From Aquisalimonas sp007126095 (lineage in GTDB: Bacteria > Pseudomonadota > Gammaproteobacteria > Nitrococcales > Aquisalimonadaceae), in NCBI RefSeq assembly GCF_048323695.1, contig NZ_JBLWFT010000001.1:310001-374000 (forward strand): DNA of 64,000 nucleotides. Reading direction: 5' to 3'. A program made the position numbers and the translations under genes. A model generated the notes under the pieces. It was not told where the DNA came from. It saw nothing but the letters and a program-made list of their open reading frames with translations, and searched no databases. Shown one piece after another: positions 59,761 through 64,000 of this stretch. Numbering within the stretch: the stretch's first letter is position 1; every line of letters begins with the position of its first letter.

Positions 59761-60066
59761 GTGGCCGGCCATGCCCGTGGCGAGGAGCGGATCACCAAGG
59801 AAATGGGGCTGCGCGAGATGGAGTTCGTGCAGGCGCTGCCTGCGGTTCTGGCGGGCTATCAGTGGCAGCGCAGCGGCAATGTGGTGACGGCCTGGCGTGA
59901 GACGGGAACGATCCGGCTGGAGTTCGGCCCCGAGCAGGTGCGTCGGATCGCCTCGGTGTCGCTGCCATGGATGCCCGTGACCCTGATTTTTGTCGACTTC
60001 CCGGAAGCGGAACGGAAGGCGTTCATGGACCACTTCAACCGGCGATTTCAGCGCGGTGGCGGCTGA
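59761..60066 (+). CDS. Hypothetical protein at the end of the aor operon
   Basis: The product is about 101 residues from GTG 59761 (87 from ATG 59803). It contains REMEFVQALPAVLAGYQWQR, TIRLEFGPEQVRRIASVSLP and FVDFPEAERKAFMDHFNRRF, suggesting a small alpha/beta fold. I do not recognise the family. It begins 1 nt after the MoaD-like stop, so it is co-transcribed and may assist cofactor insertion or AOR maturation; this is inference from position only. Confidence 0.7.
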   Translation: MAGHARGEERITKEMGLREMEFVQALPAVLAGYQWQRSGNVVTAWRETGTIRLEFGPEQVRRIASVSLPWMPVTLIFVDFPEAERKAFMDHFNRRFQRGGG

Positions 60067-60197
60067 GATCGGGGCGATGATGCAACCCGCATGTCAGTCT
60101 GCTATACCTTGAGTTAATTGGATGGTCGAGTCAGTTCCGGTTTCTGTCAGGTCTGAGCCGGCAACCGGCATTTGGAGGAGTCCCGCTCCTCCCGTTT

Positions 60198-60229
60198 TAT
60201 ACTCGCCGGGGTGAGAATCTCACCCCGGC
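60198..60229 (+). promoter_or_regulatory. -10 element followed by a long palindrome (candidate operator)
   Basis: TATACT (60198-60203) is followed directly by a perfect inverted repeat with 12-nt arms, GCCGGGGTGAGA (60205-60216) and TCTCACCCCGGC (60218-60229), around one A. It would cover the transcription start. No clear -35 at 16-18 nt was found; TTTGGA (60171-60176) is too far. It lies about 135 nt upstream of the GGDEF gene, in a 298-nt gap with no gene. Confidence 0.55.
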
Positions 60230-60364
60230 CCTCTCGAGCTGGGCAACATCAGGAGCAACACGTCTGCAACTAAGGGGTATGGGTTTGCGCAAAAAAGGGA
60301 AGTTCCAGGGCCAAGGACCTGGTGACGCCTCAATATAGAAAAATTGCAAAGGCGGGGTGGTGCG

Positions 60365-62152
60365 GTGCGAACGTCAACCGATACCGGCCCAACGGACGGT
60401 CTGTCCGTGGGTGGACGTGAGAGTGTTTCGGAAACAGCCGCGGCGGGCGGCAACCCGGCGGAACGCGTTCGGGCCGTGAACGTGCCGGTGCTCCAGGAGA
60501 TCTGCCTTGCGCTGGAGGCCGTACTGCCCGGCGCGCTGGCCATCATACGCATTGATGGTAATGAAACCGGCGCTATCGTTGGCGGTTGTGACGCTGGGTG
60601 CCGGGCCGCCGAGCGGCTGCAGTCCATGGCGGCGAAGGGGCATGCTCTACCGGCGGGGCGTCAGGAGGCCGTGGTTGCCATTGACGAGGCGCTCGATTGG
60701 GCATGGATCGGGATAATCCTGCCGGATTGTGGCCTGCATGCGGTGACCTGCGATGTGATCGCCGATGGTGCGGGCAATCACCTTGGTGGGTTGTATGTGT
60801 TCCATGGTGCCACCGGTGCCGCGCCTCGCGGATGCGAGGCGATCGTGAGTCGGTTTGCGCAGCTTGCGGCCGTGGTCATGGGGGTTAATAACGCCCTCAT
60901 GGCAGTGCGCAACGAAGCCAATCGGGACGGACTGACCGGACTGATCAATCGCCGCAGGCTCATGAGCCTGCTGAGGGATGACCTGGCCGTGGACTCCCAG
61001 CGCGACCAGGTGGCCGTGCTGCTCCTGGACATCGACGACTTCAAGAGCGTGAATGATCGCAGCGGGCACGGAGTTGGCGACAGCGTGCTCATGGTGGTGG
61101 CCGACCGGTTGCTCGCGGGCGTGCGCCCCGGGGACGAGGTCGCGCGGCTGGGCGGTGACGAATTCGTGGTCCTGATGCGGGACGTGGACCGCGCAGCAAG
61201 TGAGCACGTTGCGTCGCGGCTACTGAACAACCTGCGGGAACCGCTTCACGTGGAAGGTGTCACCCAGCGACTGACGCCCAGCATGGGGCTGGCGTTGTCC
61301 GCGGACTTCCCGGACTGCCCGCCGGAGCGGCTTCTGGATGAGGCGGACGCTGCCATGTATCTGGCGAAGCGGGAGGGTAAGGACGGGATGCGCACTGCCG
61401 GGGCGCACAGTGAACGGCGCCGCCCTGACACGAGGCTGCTCGAGTTGATGACGGATCCCGGCGTGCTGGACGAATGCCTGGTGCTGCACGCCTGGCCGCG
61501 CTGGCGGGACGGGGTCATGGTCGGTCGGCAACTGCTGCTGCAGTGGTGGGACAGGGATGCGGATCGGCTGCGTTCCATGCAGGGGCTGTTACGCCAGATC
61601 CAGACGCCGGATGCCCGCATGGAAGTGCAGCGCATCTGCCGCGAGGCGATTCGGGACCGCCTGAACCCCGGCTGGTTCGCCGACGGCATGCGAGTGGCCG
61701 TGCGGCCGCCGCGTCCGGCGCTGCTGGATCCGGGTTACCCGGAATTCCTTGCCGGTTGTCTCAAGGACAAGCACGCTCTGCCGCCCCAGATGGAGCTGGA
61801 TGTGACGGAAATCATGGGCGACCCGCCCGCGCGCATCCGGGCGAGCCTCGAACGTCTGCGCGAGCGGATGCCGGGGCTGCGTATTGCGGTGCGCACGATC
61901 GAGCAGAACGCACTGTCCATGGAATTGCTGGAGGCGACGCGCCCCGATGTGCTGCGCATCTCCGTCAGGGATGTGCTCGCCGCAGAGCGCAACGGAATGG
62001 ACCCGGCGGCGGCGCTGGAGGCGATGTGCGCCTTGGCACGCTCCTGCCATGCAGAGGCCGTCGGCGATCACGTGACCACCTCCCACGAACTGCAGCTTCT
62101 GAAGGCGGTAGGTGTCCGGTACTGGCAGGGCCCGTGCGAGATCGCTCCGTAG
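60365..62152 (+). CDS. GAF-like/GGDEF protein with degenerate EAL domain
   Basis: The 595-residue cytosolic protein has a GAF-like N-terminal region (about 40-180), an intact GGDEF domain (LLLDIDDFKSVNDRSGHGVG, VARLGGDEFVVLM) with an RxxD inhibitory site (RPGD, five residues before GGDEF), and a C-terminal EAL-fold domain without catalytic residues: EAL is replaced by HAW, DDFGAG is absent and the KxD strand is RIS. It is therefore probably a diguanylate cyclase whose EAL part only senses or binds. The start is GTG 60365, 6 nt after GGCGGGG. Confidence 0.88.
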   Translation: MRTSTDTGPTDGLSVGGRESVSETAAAGGNPAERVRAVNVPVLQEICLALEAVLPGALAIIRIDGNETGAIVGGCDAGCRAAERLQSMAAKGHALPAGRQEAVVAIDEALDWAWIGIILPDCGLHAVTCDVIADGAGNHLGGLYVFHGATGAAPRGCEAIVSRFAQLAAVVMGVNNALMAVRNEANRDGLTGLINRRRLMSLLRDDLAVDSQRDQVAVLLLDIDDFKSVNDRSGHGVGDSVLMVVADRLLAGVRPGDEVARLGGDEFVVLMRDVDRAASEHVASRLLNNLREPLHVEGVTQRLTPSMGLALSADFPDCPPERLLDEADAAMYLAKREGKDGMRTAGAHSERRRPDTRLLELMTDPGVLDECLVLHAWPRWRDGVMVGRQLLLQWWDRDADRLRSMQGLLRQIQTPDARMEVQRICREAIRDRLNPGWFADGMRVAVRPPRPALLDPGYPEFLAGCLKDKHALPPQMELDVTEIMGDPPARIRASLERLRERMPGLRIAVRTIEQNALSMELLEATRPDVLRISVRDVLAAERNGMDPAAALEAMCALARSCHAEAVGDHVTTSHELQLLKAVGVRYWQGPCEIAP

Positions 62153-62163
62153 GAGACGCGGAC

Positions 62164-62370
62164 TCAGTCGTCGATGGCTTCGCAGACGATATCGGTAATC
62201 TCCACGGCAATCGTTCTGCCGTTGGCATCCACGGAGACTTCCTCGAATTCCAGTTCCCGCTTTGCCAGGGTTTTTGCCGCCTCAAGCGTTTCGGCCTCGA
62301 CGACCACGCCTTCTTCTTCTGCTCCGTGGTCCTGTGCGGTTGCAGGCACACGGCACCTCCACAGCGCCAT
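62164..62370 (-). CDS. Small acidic protein of unknown function
   Basis: The 68-residue product (MALWRCRVPATAQDHGAEEE) is acidic, with a predicted strand-helix-strand order (GVVVEAETLEAAKTLAKREL, TIAVEITDIVCEA). GGGAGG lies 7 nt upstream of the ATG, the main reason to accept it. It is convergent with the GGDEF gene, 11 nt apart. I do not recognise the family; the pattern is loosely like small HicB- or DpnD-type folds. Confidence 0.6.
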   Translation of the reverse strand: MALWRCRVPATAQDHGAEEEGVVVEAETLEAAKTLAKRELEFEEVSVDANGRTIAVEITDIVCEAIDD

Positions 62371-62485
62371 GAGATGTCCTCCCGTGTAGCGATTACGGCT
62401 CGACTCGTTACCTCGTCATGCCGTCACTCCAAGACTAGCGCTTCCTGCCGCCGCACGTCGAGACCCGATACATGGATGCCAGCGC

Positions 62486-63193
62486 TCAGGAGTGGGAACC
62501 TGTGTCGGGTGTGCCGTTGGCCGCTGCATCATCGCGCGCCGCCTGCCCGCTACGGGAGCCGCCGATAATTGCGCGGAAGATACCGGTGAGCTGGCGTTCC
62601 ATCTGGTCTGCGTCGAGGCCGGTATCCCCGGATAGCCATTCCACCAGCAGCTCGTTGGTTGCCCCGACCAGGGCCACGCCCGCGAGGCGGTAGTCCGCTG
62701 GCGCTAGTATGCCGCGGTCGGCCATGTGGCCTGCGGCCCCGGCGATGACCTCGGCGAAGTGACGGATCACGTCCCGTCGCCGGCTCTCCAGTTCGCGGCT
62801 CACGCCAACGGTTTCCACCAGGGCAAGGCGTGCCCGGGTGGGGTTGTTCATGCACAGCCGGGCAAACCCGCGCAGGGCGTCAAGCACCCGCTCCACGGGG
62901 TCGTCGTCTTCGCGAGCGCGGAGCCGCTCCATGACCACGGTCAGCGCATCGTCGATGAATCTATCGAACAGGGCGGTCAGGAGCTCTTCGCGGGAGCGGA
63001 AATGCTCGTAGAAGTGGCGGGTTGTCACGCGCGCATGGGCGCACAGCCGCTCGATGGATGTGTTGGGATAGCCGTCCCTGCCCATGAGCTCCAGACCGCT
63101 GAGCAGCAGGCGCTCGCGGCGTTCTTCGCGCAGCTCTTCCTTGGTTCGGCCGCGGTAACGACGGGATGTGGGCTGATTCGGGCTCTTTGCCAT
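62486..63193 (-). CDS. TetR-family transcriptional regulator
   Basis: The 235-residue product has an N-terminal helix-turn-helix (ELMGRDGYPNTSIERLCAHA, RVTTRHFYEHFRSREELLTA) with the TetR FYxHF signature, and a variable helical ligand domain. A basic leader (RRYRGRTKEELREERRERLL) precedes the HTH. It is divergent from the membrane PAS gene across a 176-nt gap that contains an 18-bp palindrome, so it may control itself and that gene. The ligand is unknown. Confidence 0.92.
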   Translation of the reverse strand: MAKSPNQPTSRRYRGRTKEELREERRERLLLSGLELMGRDGYPNTSIERLCAHARVTTRHFYEHFRSREELLTALFDRFIDDALTVVMERLRAREDDDPVERVLDALRGFARLCMNNPTRARLALVETVGVSRELESRRRDVIRHFAEVIAGAAGHMADRGILAPADYRLAGVALVGATNELLVEWLSGDTGLDADQMERQLTGIFRAIIGGSRSGQAARDDAAANGTPDTGSHS

Positions 63194-63328
63194 GGGATGC
63201 TCTGTTTGGATGTGATTTCCGGATTATTGAGCAAGCCGGGGGGCGATGTCCAAGGCGGGTGTCGTTAATGAGAGCTGGTTGGTCGTTTGGCCTCTCAAGG
63301 CGTGACATTATCGCCCGAGCGCGATCGC

Positions 63329-63346
63329 GAACCGGCTCGCCGGTTC
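63329..63346. promoter_or_regulatory. 18-bp palindrome, candidate TetR operator
   Basis: GAACCGGC-TC-GCCGGTTC (arms 63329-63336 and 63339-63346) lies in the divergent gap, 23 nt before the ATG of the PAS gene. The size suits a TetR dimer. A shorter palindrome, GCGATCGC, is directly upstream. Confidence 0.45.
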
Positions 63347-63369
63347 AAGGAAGGACAGGGCGGGAGTGT

Positions 63370-64000
63370 ATGCGAAAAGACCATCAACTTCCCCGGTTGC
63401 CGGCCCGTGTTGCGTTGCTGTACGCGCTAGTGGCGGGGTTGTGGATTCTGTTCAGCGACTCCGCGCTCGTGGCGGTGGGGCTGGATCCCGAGGCCCACGC
63501 CCTGATCAGCATGGGCAAGGGCTTTGCCTTCGTCGCGGTGACGGCGGTCCTGCTGTTTATTGCGCTCCGCAGTGGCGTCTCCGGGCAACTGCGCGCCTTT
63601 GATGCAATGGAAGACGCGGAACAACGTCAGCGCCAGCGGGTCGAGGCGCTTCCGCACGCCTTCCTGGAAGTGGATGTGGGCGGCGTAATCCGGTTCGGTA
63701 ACCCGGAAGCGGAGCGGATGTTCGGCGTGGCCGGACCGTCGCTGACCGGCACGGAGCTCGGTGAGCTCCTGCGTGGCCTGAGTGCGCACCAGCAGCTGTC
63801 CGCGGCACTGGAACTCGTGCGCTGCGACAGCGATGGCGCCGGCAGTTTTCGCGGCCAACTGGCGGCGGACACCACCGAGCCGGTGGAGCTGCGCGTCGAC
63901 TGGTCCATCGACCCCTACGGACCGGCCGGCCGACAGCTCGTGGCGGTGGTGACCGATATTACCGCCTGGGTGAGGGCGTCTGCCGAGAGCCGACGGTTGG
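63370..64000 (+). CDS. Membrane PAS sensor protein, 3' truncated by window edge
   Basis: The frame opens at ATG 63370 (MRKDHQLPRLPARVALLYAL) and stays open to the right edge. Two membrane segments (ALLYALVAGLWILFSDSALV, GFAFVAVTAVLLFIAL) are followed by a PAS domain (FLEVDVGGVIRFGNPEAERM, VAVVTDITAWVRASAESRR). This N-terminal hairpin plus PAS is common in membrane GGDEF/EAL proteins and kinases; the output domain lies outside the window. GGGAG precedes the start closely. Confidence 0.8.
   Translation, partial: MRKDHQLPRLPARVALLYALVAGLWILFSDSALVAVGLDPEAHALISMGKGFAFVAVTAVLLFIALRSGVSGQLRAFDAMEDAEQRQRQRVEALPHAFLEVDVGGVIRFGNPEAERMFGVAGPSLTGTELGELLRGLSAHQQLSAALELVRCDSDGAGSFRGQLAADTTEPVELRVDWSIDPYGPAGRQLVAVVTDITAWVRASAESRRL

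Noticed and set aside
60260..60364. Possible c-di-GMP riboswitch before the GGDEF gene
   Set aside because: GGTGACGCC and a CCAGG/CCTGG stem are present, but the GEMM core arrangement and tetraloop/receptor are not.
62174..62389. Plus-strand 71-codon frame opposite the small acidic protein
   Set aside because: S/T/A-rich composition without a ribosome site; the minus-strand frame has GGGAGG well placed and a more protein-like sequence.

Overview
The window comes from a high-GC, polarly flagellated gammaproteobacterium. The gene order fliGHIJK-LMNOPQR-flhB-flhA-flhF-fleN-fliA-cheYZAB-ParC-ParP-cheW-DUF2802 is the Pseudomonas/Vibrio-type polar flagellar arrangement. Protein character and the REP-like palindromes suggest a member or relative of the Ectothiorhodospiraceae/Chromatiales; that placement is inference, not shown by a marker gene.

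Layout. (1) About 1-16.2 kb: flagellar motor, export apparatus and regulators. fliG is cut by the left edge; the block ends with fliA (sigma-28). (2) 16.3-23.5 kb: the motility chemotaxis system (cheY, cheZ, cheA, cheB, the array-positioning pair ParC/ParP, cheW, DUF2802). (3) 23.5-26.7 kb, minus strand: a FliK-like protein fused to an FlhB C-terminal (FlhX-like) domain, and a DamX-like ATPase/SPOR protein, followed by tRNA-Glu. (4) 27.2-36.7 kb: a GAF hybrid kinase, then an HsbA/HsbR-like partner-switching operon (CheY, short MCP, STAS, REC-PP2C-HATPase) and a 1,190-residue PAS/REC/HPt/REC/GGDEF/EAL protein. (5) 36.7-41.6 kb, minus: a 1,631-residue CheB-CheR-PAS-hybrid kinase. (6) 41.9-55.1 kb: a complete second chemosensory operon, with a soluble MCP carrying two signalling tips, a triple-CheW protein, CheB, a HEAT-type protein, CheR, CheY, CheA, a small STAS-like protein, a second ParA, and a membrane PAS/GAF sensor without an output domain. 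(7) 55.1-60.1 kb: a gamma-glutamylcyclotransferase-like gene, REP palindromes, and a tungsten aldehyde oxidoreductase operon (aorABC plus a MoaD-like protein). (8) 60.2-64 kb: a GGDEF/degenerate-EAL protein, a small acidic protein, a TetR regulator, and a membrane PAS protein cut by the right edge.

Regulation seen in the DNA. Four sites fit a sigma-28 (FliA) promoter with the same 14-nt gap between the -35 and -10 elements: upstream of fliL, cheW, the HsbA/HsbR operon and the second chemosensory operon. The last two suggest that the partner switch and the second array are made together with late flagellar genes. Two sigma-54-like GG-N10-GC sites precede fliK and flhB. Two genes (fliO and the large GGDEF/EAL gene) lack a convincing ATG/GTG/TTG start but have a Shine-Dalgarno-spaced ATC or ATT codon in frame. 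The most promising under-described system is the second chemosensory operon with its own ParA.
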